From NCBI GenBank assembly GCA_001313085.1, contig BBFE01000079.1:1-6019 (forward strand): DNA of 6,019 nucleotides, given 5' to 3'. The notes under the pieces are model-generated. The model ran no database searches. It was not told where the DNA came from and saw only the letters and a program-made list of their open reading frames with translations. This document shows, piece by piece, positions 1 through 6,019 of the stretch (positions are counted from its first letter, which is position 1; each line of letters starts with the position of its first letter). The position numbers and the translations under genes were made by a program. Source of the stretch: Paenibacillus sp. JCM 18996. Lineage in GTDB: Bacteria; Bacillota; Bacilli; Paenibacillales; NBRC-103111.

Positions 1-207
1 CAGGGCGGCGGTGAGGTCGCGGTCGTGGAACGCGACCGTGCCCTTGCGGGGGCGCAGGAGGCCCATGATGCAGCGCATCAGGGTAGTTTTGCCGACGCCG
101 TTGCGCCCCATCAAGCATACGACCTGGCCGGCAGGGACGGCCAGGTCCAGACCGCGGAGGATCATGCTCTCTCCGTACCCGGCTTCAATTCCGCTGAGCT
201 TAAGCAT
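1..207 (-). CDS. urtE: Urea ABC transporter ATP-binding subunit UrtE (N-terminal part, cut by window edge)
   Basis: This is the second ATPase of the urea importer; it pairs with UrtD on the cytoplasmic face of the UrtBC channel. Reading from ATG at 207, 69 codons run uninterrupted to base 1, beginning MLKLSGIEAGYGES. The Walker A motif GRNGVGKT lies at residues 34-41, followed by TLMRCIMGLLRPRKGTV, typical of the LivF/UrtE branch of branched-chain amino acid/urea transporters. The full family protein is about 230 residues, so roughly 70% is missing to the left, including the signature and Walker B motifs. The start overlaps the end of urtD by 8 bases (urtD stop at 200-202), which suggests translational coupling. 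It is the only gene in the window without a frame break. Assignment as UrtE rather than LivF rests on the urt neighbours. Confidence 0.93.
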   Translation of the reverse strand, partial: MLKLSGIEAGYGESMILRGLDLAVPAGQVVCLMGRNGVGKTTLMRCIMGLLRPRKGTVAFHDRDLTAAL

Positions 208-991
208 GCCGCTCACCCCGCCTTCCCAGATAAACCTCCGTAACCCGGTCGTCCTGCTGCACTTCTTCCATCGTCCCTTCCTTCAAAATGGTTCCCTCGT
301 GCATAACAGTGACGGTTCTCGCAAACTGCCGGACAAACTCCATGTCATGCTCGACGACGATGACCGTCTGGTTTTCGCTGATTTTATGAAGCAACTCCCC
401 GGTTTTTTTCGGTTTCCTTGTCCGTCATTCCGGCCGCGGCTCATCGAGCAGCAGCAGTTCCGGCTCCTGCATCAGCAGCATGCCGATCTCGAGCCATTGC
501 TTTTCACCGTGCGACAGAGAGCCTGCTTTTTTTTCCCTGGCTTTTCCGGACAGGCCGATCATCTGGGTGTTGGCAAGGGTGCGGTCTTTCTGTTCTTTCG
601 TCGTCGTGGCGACCAGGGAGCTCAGGAGGCCGCGCTTCTGCTTCATGGATAACGCGAGATTTTCCATAACGGTCAGGGCTGCGAAGATCGAAGGGGCTTG
701 AAATTTGCGGCCTACCCCAAGCCCTGCGATCTGATGCTCTTGAAACTTTGACAGATCCAAATTTTCTTTGAACAGGATCCTGCCTCTGCTCGGCTTGATT
801 TTGCCGCAAATCACATCAAGCAGCGTGGTCTTGCCGGCCCCGTTCGGTCCGATAAGAAAGCGGAGCTCGCCCGAATCGAGTTCAAACTCCACACCCCGCA
901 GCGCTTTAAAGCCGTTAAATTCCACTTCCAGCTGCGCGGTCCTAAGAATGGGCTGACTCCGGCTCATTTTGCGGGGAGTTGTTTCGATCAT
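200..991 (-). CDS. urtD: Urea ABC transporter ATP-binding subunit UrtD (two compensating frame breaks)
   Basis: First ATPase of the urea importer. The N-terminal stretch from ATG 991 contains Walker A GPNGAGKT (residues 48-55), a Q-loop around KFQAPSIF (residues 96-103), the signature LSHGEKQWLEIG (from residue 159) and Walker B LLLLDEP (179-185). The C-terminal stretch, ending at TAA 202-200, has the switch region VIVVEHDMEFV followed by TVMHEGTILKEG. Between them the frame is lost for about 30 bases. One C appears missing near 437, so DEPAAGMTDKETEK reads as DEPRPE-stop, and one T is extra in the T7 run at 403-409. The two changes cancel, so both ends share one frame; reconstructed length is about 263 residues, close to the family norm. 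AGGAGG at 1000-1005, 8 bases before the ATG, supports the start; an internal ATG at 967 is a weaker alternative. Confidence 0.94.
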
Positions 992-1141
992 GTTTCTCGC
1001 CTCCTGATAAAAAATTTAACAGCAATCGTTTGGTTTACGTCTACTGTGGCAGCGTCAATCCACAAAAGTTTGCTTCGGCTGCGGGGAAAGCCCCTCTTTT
1101 AACTCAGGAACGGCTCTTTTTTTTCCATGGAGGGGGATGGT
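992..1141 (-). other. 150-base non-coding gap between urtC and urtD
   Basis: This spacer is long for an operon whose other junctions are 17 bases (urtB-urtC) and an 8-base overlap (urtD-urtE). Apart from the urtD ribosome site at 1000-1005, I see only weak structure. There is a 5-bp inverted repeat TGTGG (1045-1049) / CCACA (1060-1064) and a short GGGG/CCCC pairing near 1083-1097, neither followed by a convincing T run on the minus strand. No good sigma-A promoter was found. If the urtC end were placed wrongly because of another unseen indel, part of this gap could be urtC tail. Confidence 0.5.
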
Positions 1142-2179
1142 TCAAGTCCCACCCGTTTTTTCCACTGCGTCGCGCAAGGTTCCTACAATCCCTCTTGGAG
1201 GAACAGAACGACAACGATAAACATCCCGCCCAAAATAATCGGCCAGCCGTCGGGAAACATTTCGCTGAATACAGTTTTGGCGGAATTCGTCAGCACGGCC
1301 CCGACCAAACCGCCGACTATCGTAGCACGCCCTCCGATGGCCACCCAAAGCACCATTCGATCGAAGGGACGATACCCATCTGTGCGGGTGAAACGATTCC
1401 CTCCTGCAGGACGAACAGCATACCCGCAAGTCCCGCCAGAGCGGCCGAGAGGCTGTAGACGAACATTTTGAAGGTGACAGGATTGTACCCGAGGAAACGC
1501 ACGCGGTTCTCTCCGTCGCGGATCGCCACGAGGATTTTGCCTAAACGGCTGCCTGTGAGCCATATGGCCAAAGCGACAACCGCGGCCAATACGACGACAG
1601 TCAAATAATACATTGACAGCTTCGTTTGCGCGGAATTGAAATCCATCCCAAGAAACGTTTCAAAATTCGTCAGCCCGTTCGTTCCTCCGGTGTAGCCCTG
1701 CTGTCCGATGAACAATGTAACCATAATGATAACGAGCGCTTGGGACAGGATCGAGAAAAAAGTGCCTTTGATCCGGCTGCAAAAAAGTGAAATAACCCAG
1801 CGCCATCGCGAGCAAAGCGGGAACGGCCACGCCGAGCAGGATGGAGCGATGACGGAGTGAAAGGCGCCCAAAACCACGGAAGTCGATCCACTCCGCTCCA
1901 TGCCATGAAATCGGGCAGCTGCCCATGGGAAGCCTCGAGCTTCAGATGCATTGCGATACAGTAAGCTCCGAGCCCGAAATATACGCCATGGCCCAGGCTC
2001 AGGATGCCGGTGAAGCCCCAGATCAGGTCCAGTCCCACAGCCAGAATCGCATAAGCCAGAAATTTGCCCAGCAGAGAAAGGCGGAAGTCGGACAGCAGCA
2101 GGGGAGCAAGCAGCATCAGTGCAACGAGGACGCCGCCCAATACGATTTTCAAACGGGTAGTCTTGAGGTTAAGAATCAT
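1142..2179 (-). CDS. urtC: Urea ABC transporter permease UrtC (four frame breaks)
   Basis: One of the two membrane subunits of the urea importer. The N-terminus from ATG 2179 has hydrophobic segments and the typical motif [19 protein letters not shown], then [17 protein letters not shown]. The frame then changes within about 1850-1868 to give [18 protein letters not shown]. It changes again at the A6 run 1781-1786 (one extra base) to give [15 protein letters not shown] through GIVPSIE. A missing T at 1356-1357 leads into [16 protein letters not shown], and a missing G near 1197-1198 turns LFLQEGL-stop into [21 protein letters not shown], ending with TGA at 1144-1142. The four changes sum to zero, giving about 345 residues, normal for UrtC. 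An AAGGA ribosome site (2189-2193) lies 9 bases before the ATG, and the gene starts 17 bases after urtB. The chosen C-terminus is inferred; without the last correction the frame stops at 1183. Confidence 0.92.
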
Positions 2180-2196
2180 GCGATCACATCCTTACG

Positions 2197-3102
2197 TTAG
2201 TCTAACTGCCTTGATCTTACGGTAAACAATCCGGCAGGCTTCCACTGCAGGAAAGCGATCATCAGCGTGAACACAAGCACTTTACCAAAGTGGCGCTGGT
2301 GCCGTACTCCAGGGCGGTGCCCAAGACACCGATACCGAGGCGCCGGCGACAGTCCCGGCCAGCTTGCCGATTCCGCCCAGCACGACGACCATAAACGCAT
2401 CCACGATGTAATACGTGCCGATCGTCGGGCCAATGGGTCCGAGCAGGGTGAGGGCGCAGCGGCAACACCGGCGATACCGGAGCCGAATGCGAACGATTGG
2501 GCGTCGATACGCCGGGTGGAAATGCCGAGGCAGGAACCCATCGGCCGATTCTGCATCACGGCCCGCAATCTGCGGCCGCCGGCTGTGCGGTAAAGATAGA
2601 AGTAGATGACCAGCATGCAGACGGCAGCCAGGGCGATGATGAACAGCCTTTTGTAAGGAAGCATCAAATCCGCGTTAATGGTTAGCGCCCCTTCGAGCCA
2701 GGCTGGGGATTTGACCGCGACATTCGGAGCTCCGAAGATTTGACGGGCAAGCTGCTGCAGGACAAGGCTCACGCCCCATGTGGCAAGCAGGCTGTCCAGC
2801 GGCCTTCCGTACAGAAAACGGATCAAAACTGTTTCCAAGAGCCATCCCACCGCAAACGCAACAAGGAAAGAGGCGCCTAGCGACAGAACGAAATACCATC
2901 CAAACGCGGAAGCCGGGAGAAACTTTTGGAAATAACTCTGGATCAAGTACGCCATGTAAGCCCCGATCATAATAAATTCTCCATGGGCCATATTGATGAC
3001 ATTCATGAGTCCGAAGGTGACCGCAAGGCCCAGAGCGATGAGCAAAAGGACCGAGCTGAGGGAGATGCCGTTAAACAGTTGGAGCAGCAGCAGATTCATC
3101 AT
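2197..3102 (-). CDS. urtB: Urea ABC transporter permease UrtB (three frame breaks)
   Basis: Second membrane subunit of the urea importer, LivH-like. The first 220 or so residues read cleanly: a hydrophobic N-terminus, then [20 protein letters not shown], the hallmark of this permease family, and further membrane segments. From about 2455 one C seems missing, after which the neighbouring frame gives [19 protein letters not shown] and [21 protein letters not shown] second missing base near 2331-2342 gives [17 protein letters not shown] third near 2285-2286 restores the original frame for [20 protein letters not shown] to TAA 2199-2197. Three losses total one codon, so the frame closes and the open frame misleadingly looks intact while about 55 residues near the C-terminus are wrong. 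Reconstructed length is about 302 residues. Two adjacent ATGs (3102 and 3099) are possible starts. Confidence 0.94.
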   Translation of the reverse strand: MMNLLLLQLFNGISLSSVLLLIALGLAVTFGLMNVINMAHGEFIMIGAYMAYLIQSYFQKFLPASAFGWYFVLSLGASFLVAFAVGWLLETVLIRFLYGRPLDSLLATWGVSLVLQQLARQIFGAPNVAVKSPAWLEGALTINADLMLPYKRLFIIALAAVCMLVIYFYLYRTAGGRRLRAVMQNRPMGSCLGISTRRIDAQSFAFGSGIAGVAAAPSPCSDPLARRSARITSWMRLWSSCWAESASWPGLSPAPRYRCLGHRPGVRHQRHFGKVLVFTLMIAFLQWKPAGLFTVRSRQLD

Positions 3103-3106
3103 GACG

Positions 3107-3112
3107 CCTCCT
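3107..3112 (-). promoter_or_regulatory. Ribosome binding site of urtB, bearing on the start choice
   Basis: AGGAGG on the minus strand lies only 4 bases before the first ATG (3102) but 7 bases before the second (3099). The spacing favours the second ATG, making the protein one residue shorter than the longest frame. Confidence 0.6.
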
Positions 3113-3171
3113 TTTAAGATATTGCCCTGTGAAAAAAGTTACCGGGACAGCGCTTTGCCTGCCCTCTGGAG

Positions 3172-3195
3172 AAAAAAGGACTGCCGGAGCAGTCC
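3172..3195 (-). terminator. Intrinsic terminator between urtA and urtB
   Basis: On the minus strand a perfect 7-bp stem GGACTGC / GCAGTCC closes on loop TCCG (3195-3178), followed directly by six T (3177-3172). The loop with its C-G closing pair is a cUNCGg-type tetraloop, a class known for unusual stability. The hairpin begins 9 bases after the reconstructed urtA stop (TAA 3207-3205) and lies about 70 bases before urtB. No promoter for urtB is evident after it, so it is probably a leaky terminator or RNA-stabilising hairpin that allows partial read-through into urtBCDE. Confidence 0.8.
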
Positions 3196-3204
3196 AAGGT
3201 TCGG

Positions 3205-4482
3205 TTATTTGGAAGGGGCGACTGCAGCTCCCAAGTGTACGTTTTCAGCCACGGATCCGGTTTTACCGGCTTGCCGGAGTTCCATATTTCTTTGAATTGG
3301 CCGTCTTTCTGCACTTCACCGATGCGCACGGTTTTGTATACATGCTGGGTGTCGCCGTCGATCTGAAGTTTGCCTCCCGGCGCGTTATACTCGATTCCTT
3401 TGGCTGCGGCTTTTACTTTTTTTTCCACATCCGTAGAGCCCGCCTTCTTGACCGCCTCCGCCCACAGATAGACTCCAAAATACCCCGCTTCAATCGGGTC
3501 GTCGGTTACCCGGTCTTTGCCGAATTTGGCCTTGTAGGCTTCAACAAATTTTTTTTGTTCTCCGGCGTATCTGTGGTTTGGAAGTAATTCCATACCGCAT
3601 AATGGCCTTCCAGAATCGGTGCGCCGATGCCCCGGATTTCTTCTTCTGCGATTGAAACGGACATCGTTGTGATGTCTTTGGAGGTAATGCCCGCATCCTT
3701 CAGCTGCTTGAAGAAAGCTACGTTGCTGTCTCCGTTCAAGGTGTTGAAGATGACGTCGGGCTTTTCTTTTTTTTAATTTTGCTGATGATGGTGTTGTAAT
3801 CGGTATGTCCGAGCGGTGTATATTCTTCGTCAACCAAGCTGCCGCCTTCGGCTTTCAGCTGTTCCTTGATAATCTTGTTGGCAGTTCTGGGAAAACGTAG
3901 TCGGAGCCGAGCAGATAGAACTTTTTTTTGCCCTTATTCTGAAGCAGCCAGGTGACGGCGGGCACGATCTGCTGGTTGGTTGTCGCCCCTGTGTAGAAAA
4001 TGTTAGGCGACGTTTCCAGGCCTTCGTATTGAACGGGATACCAAAGCAGACCTTTGTTCTGTTCGACCACGGGAAGCATCGCTTTCCGGCTGGCGGAGGT
4101 CCAGCCTCCGAAGATGGCGGCGGCCTTGTCTTTTTTTGCAGCAGCTTCTTCGCTTTCTCCGCAAACGTCGGCCAATCCGACGCCCCGTCTTCGATGACCG
4201 GCTTCAGCTTCTTGCCGAGCACGCCGCCCTTAGCGTTGATCTCTTCGATTGCCATCAATTCGGCGTCTTTCACGGACACCTCGCTGATCGACATCGTGCC
4301 GGTCAAGGAGTGCAGAATTCCGACCGGAATGGTATCCTCACCGGCTGCCGTCGCTGCAGGCTTGGAATCGGCGGCTGCCGCTGCCGGTTTGGAGTCGGCC
4401 GGTTTGGCGCAGCCGCAAGTACGGACGCGAACGTCATCGTCAGCGCTAATGCGGTTGCGAAGCTTTTTCTGGTGTGTCTCAT
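3205..4482 (-). CDS. urtA: Urea-binding lipoprotein UrtA of the ABC transporter (six frame breaks)
   Basis: Extracellular urea-binding subunit, anchored to the membrane as a lipoprotein. ATG at 4482 opens a signal peptide ([15 protein letters not shown], then a hydrophobic stretch) ending in lipobox VLAAC; the Cys codon needs one base restored near 4410-4411. A Ala/Lys/Pro-rich linker follows, then the binding domain: [104 protein letters not shown] and [20 protein letters not shown], all characteristic of UrtA. Breaks lie near 4410, the T7 run 4131-4137, 3889-3891, the T8 run 3767-3774, the T8 run 3549-3556 and 3230-3232. Correcting the last places the stop at TAA 3207-3205, just before the terminator; uncorrected, the frame runs on to 3114 through the hairpin. 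Reconstructed length is about 425 residues. AAAGGGAG (4492-4499) is the ribosome site. Confidence 0.94.
4343..4396 (-). repeat. Two 27-base direct repeats in the urtA linker
   Basis: The linker after the lipidated Cys contains DSKPAAAAA (4396-4370) followed immediately by DSKPAATAA (4369-4343). The units differ at 6 of 27 bases, mostly third codon positions, giving one amino-acid difference. Such Ala/Pro/Lys-rich tethers commonly separate a lipoprotein anchor from its folded domain. Confidence 0.75.
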
Positions 4483-4523
4483 TACGTCCCACTCCCTTTA
4501 GCAAATTTTGGTTTACACGAGAA

Positions 4524-4554
4524 ATCATAAAGGCAGTGTGATTTTTTATGTCAA
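4524..4554 (-). promoter_or_regulatory. Candidate sigma-A promoter for urtABCDE
   Basis: On the minus strand a perfect -35 TTGACA (4554-4549) is followed by TATGAT (4529-4524), a five-of-six match to the -10 consensus. The spacer is 19 bases, longer than the ideal 17. It contains an A6 run (4547-4542), and A/T runs elsewhere in this window appear to carry extra bases, so the true spacer may be shorter. The predicted start near 4518 leaves a leader of about 35 bases. The -35 lies inside the operator at 4549-4565. Confidence 0.5.
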
Positions 4555-4565
4555 TATATTTAACA
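4549..4565. promoter_or_regulatory. GlnR/TnrA-type nitrogen operator (urtA side)
   Basis: TGTCA-ATATATT-TAACA matches the established GlnR/TnrA consensus TGTNA-N7-TNACA at every fixed position. It covers the -35 of the candidate urtA promoter and would centre near -39 from that start. This position fits repression, or activation if the real start is elsewhere. Which regulator acts cannot be told from sequence, because both proteins share the site. Confidence 0.75.
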
Positions 4566-4674
4566 CAAATTTTTTTCATGTTAAGTATTTTTTTATTAAT
4601 TTATGTTAAATTTATATGAAATTAGTCACTTTTCATGAATTTAAGCTTGAAAATCGAATATATTCTTGATTTAA

Positions 4675-4692
4675 TGTAATAAAAAACTTACA
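4675..4692. promoter_or_regulatory. GlnR/TnrA-type nitrogen operator (ureA side), spacing one base long
   Basis: TGTAA-TAAAAAAC-TTACA has both half-sites intact (extended arms ATGTAA / TTACAT) but 8 instead of 7 bases between them. The spacer contains an A6 run, which is exactly where this sequence tends to have surplus bases, so the genuine site may be a perfect match. Its centre lies about 52 bases upstream of the predicted ureA transcription start, close to the -49 to -51 placement known for promoters activated by TnrA. Confidence 0.65.
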
Positions 4693-4700
4693 TAAATTCA

Positions 4701-4729
4701 TTTACAAGTTAAACAAATCCGAATATAAT
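4701..4729 (+). promoter_or_regulatory. Sigma-A promoter for ureABC
   Basis: TTTACA (4701-4706) and a perfect TATAAT (4724-4729) are separated by exactly 17 bases. Transcription should begin near 4736, giving a leader of about 65 bases before the ureA start. It stands 8 bases downstream of the operator at 4675-4692. Confidence 0.8.
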
Positions 4730-4785
4730 GGTGTAAAAAAACTCCCATTATTCGGGAAATGTGCCGCAATTTCATTTAAAAAAGT

Positions 4786-4791
4786 GAGGAG
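4786..4791 (+). promoter_or_regulatory. Ribosome binding site that fixes the ureA start at GTG 4801
   Basis: GAGGAG abuts the ATG at 4792 with no spacing, which rules that ATG out as an efficient start. It is 9 bases before the GTG at 4801, which also gives the conserved UreA beginning [11 protein letters not shown]. Confidence 0.8.
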
Positions 4792-4800
4792 ATGGTCGAT

Positions 4801-5105
4801 GTGCAGCTTACGGAAAGAGAGAAGGAGAAACTGCTCCTGACGATCGCGGCCGATCTGGCGCGCAGAAGAAAGGCCAGAGGCGTGAAGCTGAATTATCCGG
4901 AGAGCGTGGCATTGATCACTTCGGAAATCCTGGAAGGAGCTCGGGACGGATTGACTGTTGCGCAATTGATGGAGCTTGGGACTAAAGTGTTGACCGCAGA
5001 CCAGGTTATGGACGGAATTCCTCATATGATCCATGAGGTCCAGTCGAAGCGACGTTCCCCGACGGAACTAAGCTGGTGACTGTCCATCATCCCATTACAG
5101 CTTAG
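4801..5105 (+). CDS. ureA: Urease gamma subunit UreA (one frame break near the C-terminus)
   Basis: Smallest structural subunit of nickel urease, forming the cytoplasmic UreABC heterotrimer. From GTG 4801 the protein begins [20 protein letters not shown], then [32 protein letters not shown] and [13 protein letters not shown], matching UreA throughout. One G is missing near 5043-5044. The raw frame ends [15 protein letters not shown] at 5079, while the neighbouring frame supplies the conserved tail [19 protein letters not shown] with TAG at 5103-5105. Reconstructed length is about 101 residues, the usual size. The start choice rests on ribosome-site spacing and on family N-termini; ATG 4792 would add MVD in front. 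ureB follows after 16 bases. Confidence 0.95.
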
Positions 5106-5121
5106 AGAGGAGGCGGCGGCA

Positions 5122-5501
5122 ATGATTCCTGGAGAGTACAGAACGGTGCAAGGAACCGTCGAGTTGAATGCGGGAAGAAAAAACGGAGACGATCCTTGTG
5201 GTCAATATGGGCGACAGGCCGGTGCAGGTCGGCTCGCATTTTCATTTTTTTTGAAGTCAACCGGGGTTTGAAATTCGCAAGGGAGCTGGCCTTTGGAATG
5301 AGGCTCGATATTCCGGCGGGTACAGCCGTCCGTTTCGAACCGGGGGAAGAGAAGCCGGTGCAGCTTGTGGAGCTTGGGGGCGGCAAGATGTCCTTCGGAC
5401 TGAACGGATTAAGCCGGGGCGAGGCCTTGAAAGGGCAGATGAGCAAGGAAACGCGCGACGCGTGGAAGAACTGGGAAGCTGGAGGCGACGGAGGCAGATG
5501 A
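5122..5501 (+). CDS. ureB: Urease beta subunit UreB (two frame breaks)
   Basis: Middle structural subunit of urease. ATG 5122 is preceded by AGGAGG (5108-5113) with 8-base spacing and opens [20 protein letters not shown], the standard UreB N-terminus. An extra A in the A6 run 5178-5183 breaks the frame; the next frame gives [20 protein letters not shown]. An extra T in the T8 run 5245-5252 shifts it again into [42 protein letters not shown] and a hydrophilic C-terminal tail ending at TGA 5499-5501. The conserved GSHFHFFE and [15 protein letters not shown] blocks are complete after correction. Length is about 125 residues; the tail beyond FGLNG is somewhat extended, as in many Bacillota. The stop overlaps the ureC start (ATGA), indicating coupled translation. 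Confidence 0.95.
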
Positions 5502-6019
5502 ATGTGATGGATCGCAAGTCTTATGCCAGATGTTCGGGCCGACCACGGGCGATGCCGTCCGGCTGGCCGACACCGAACTGTGGGTGGAGATAGAGAAGGA
5601 TTACACCGTCTATGGAGATGAGTGCAAGTTCGGCGGGGGAAAGGTCATCCGGGACGGGATGGGCCAATCGAGCCGGGCTGTCCGGGCCGACGGAGTGCTG
5701 GATACGTTGATCACGGGTGCCGTCATTATTGACCATTGGGGGATCATAAAAGCCGATATAGGGCTCCGCGACGGGAAGATCGTCGGCATCGGCAAAGGGG
5801 GCAACCCGGACATCATGGACGGGGTGGACCCGAACATGATTGCAGGCGCCGGCACCGAAGTGATCGCCGGCGAAGGCCGGATCGTCACCGCCGGAGGCGT
5901 CGACTCGCACATCCATTTCATCTGCCCGCAACAGATTGAAACGGCGCTCGCCTCCGGCGTGACCACCATGATCGGCGGCGGCACCGGCCCCGCCGCAGGC
6001 ACGAACGCCACCACGTGCA
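5498..6019 (+). CDS. ureC: Urease alpha subunit UreC (N-terminal third, cut by window edge; one frame break)
   Basis: Catalytic subunit of urease, which hydrolyses urea to ammonia and carbamate at a two-nickel centre. ATG 5498 overlaps the ureB stop by 4 bases. A C is missing near 5526-5527, so the raw frame from the ATG soon leaves the family sequence. After correction it reads [19 protein letters not shown], then [27 protein letters not shown], a long run without a stop, and [14 protein letters not shown]. His138 and His140 of that motif correspond to the first pair of nickel ligands in characterised ureases. [20 protein letters not shown] closes the window near residue 173 of a family norm of about 570. 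The carbamylated lysine and the other ligands lie outside. ATG 5507 is an alternative start; spacing from GGAGG 5490-5494 is short for 5498, but the overlap and family length favour it. Confidence 0.96.

Larger units (their letters stand above)
4483..4800. promoter_or_regulatory. AT-rich divergent control region between urtA and ureA
   Basis: About 320 bases without a gene, markedly richer in A and T than the coding DNA on either side. It holds the urtA ribosome site and a candidate promoter on the minus strand, two GlnR/TnrA-type operators, a strong promoter for ureA on the plus strand, and the ureA leader and ribosome site. No small gene with a credible ribosome site was seen. The middle (about 4566-4674) shows only A/T-rich sequence and incomplete half-operators such as TGTTA at 4579-4583 and 4604-4608. 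Confidence 0.85.

Noticed and set aside
11..652. A 213-codon open frame on the plus strand
   Set aside because: It is antisense to urtE and urtD, has no recognisable domain, and its composition is what the complement of those genes gives; the minus-strand frames carry clear ATPase motifs.
3114..3204. urtA reading on past 3205 to a stop at 3114
   Set aside because: That frame runs through the terminator hairpin and up to the urtB ribosome site, and its tail is Cys/Arg/Phe-rich and unlike UrtA; one restored base gives a clean stop 9 bases before the hairpin.
4029..4541. A 170-codon open frame on the plus strand, hydrophobic in places
   Set aside because: It is the complement of the urtA signal peptide, linker and binding domain; it lacks a ribosome site and resembles no family I know.
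4579..4620. Additional GlnR/TnrA sites at TGTTA 4579-4583 and 4604-4608
   Set aside because: The second half-sites do not match TNACA at the required distance; in such A/T-rich DNA half-sites arise by chance.
4743..4756. Hairpin in the ureA leader (TCCC ... GGGA)
   Set aside because: Only four base pairs with a seven-base loop and no T run; too weak to call a terminator or riboswitch.
200..5527. Programmed ribosomal frameshifting as an explanation for the A/T runs
   Set aside because: There are too many sites, in both directions, in genes never known to use it, without downstream pseudoknots or upstream stimulatory sites.
5521..6014. Two long minus-strand open frames opposite ureC
   Set aside because: They mirror the well conserved ureC reading frame; the Pro/Ala-rich and Asp-rich translations are typical of antisense shadows.
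1..6019. CRISPR arrays, insertion sequences, tRNA/rRNA genes or prophage parts
   Set aside because: No spaced direct repeats, transposase sequence, terminal inverted repeats or RNA gene signatures were seen; the window is fully accounted for by urt and ure genes and their control region.

Overview
The window holds two divergent gene clusters for using urea as a nitrogen source. They probably come from a Gram-positive Bacillota, most likely Paenibacillaceae. That placement is inferred from strong AGGAGG ribosome sites, the GTG start of ureA, separate small UreA and UreB subunits, a lipoprotein-type UrtA, GlnR/TnrA-type operators and overall protein character; no marker gene fixes the genus.

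Layout. Bases 1-4482 (minus strand) carry the urea ABC transporter operon urtA-urtB-urtC-urtD-urtE, with urtE cut by the left edge. Bases 4483-4800 are an AT-rich divergent control region. Bases 4801-6019 (plus strand) carry the urease structural genes ureA-ureB-ureC, with ureC cut by the right edge. UrtA (lipoprotein) binds external urea, UrtB and UrtC form the membrane channel, UrtD and UrtE hydrolyse ATP, and UreABC hydrolyses the imported urea to ammonia and carbamate/CO2. Urease maturation genes (ureEFGD/H) are not in the window.

Regulation. A perfect TGTNA-N7-TNACA operator (4549-4565) overlaps the likely urtA promoter. A second, near-perfect one (4675-4692) lies about 52 bases upstream of the expected ureA transcription start, just before a strong promoter (TTTACA, 17 bases, TATAAT). 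Nitrogen-limitation control by GlnR/TnrA is the natural reading. A compact terminator hairpin sits between urtA and urtB and probably raises the amount of UrtA relative to the membrane and ATPase subunits.

Main caution. Every gene except the short urtE fragment is broken by one or more single- or double-base length changes, about 19 in all. Most lie in runs of A/T or at short runs of G/C. Conserved protein sequence resumes immediately in another frame each time, and catalytic and motif residues are intact. I therefore read them as uncorrected sequencing errors rather than gene decay. The coordinates below span the reconstructed genes, so a simple translation of those spans will not be continuous. 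I see no undescribed biological system here; the regulatory region and the intra-operon terminator are the most informative non-coding features.
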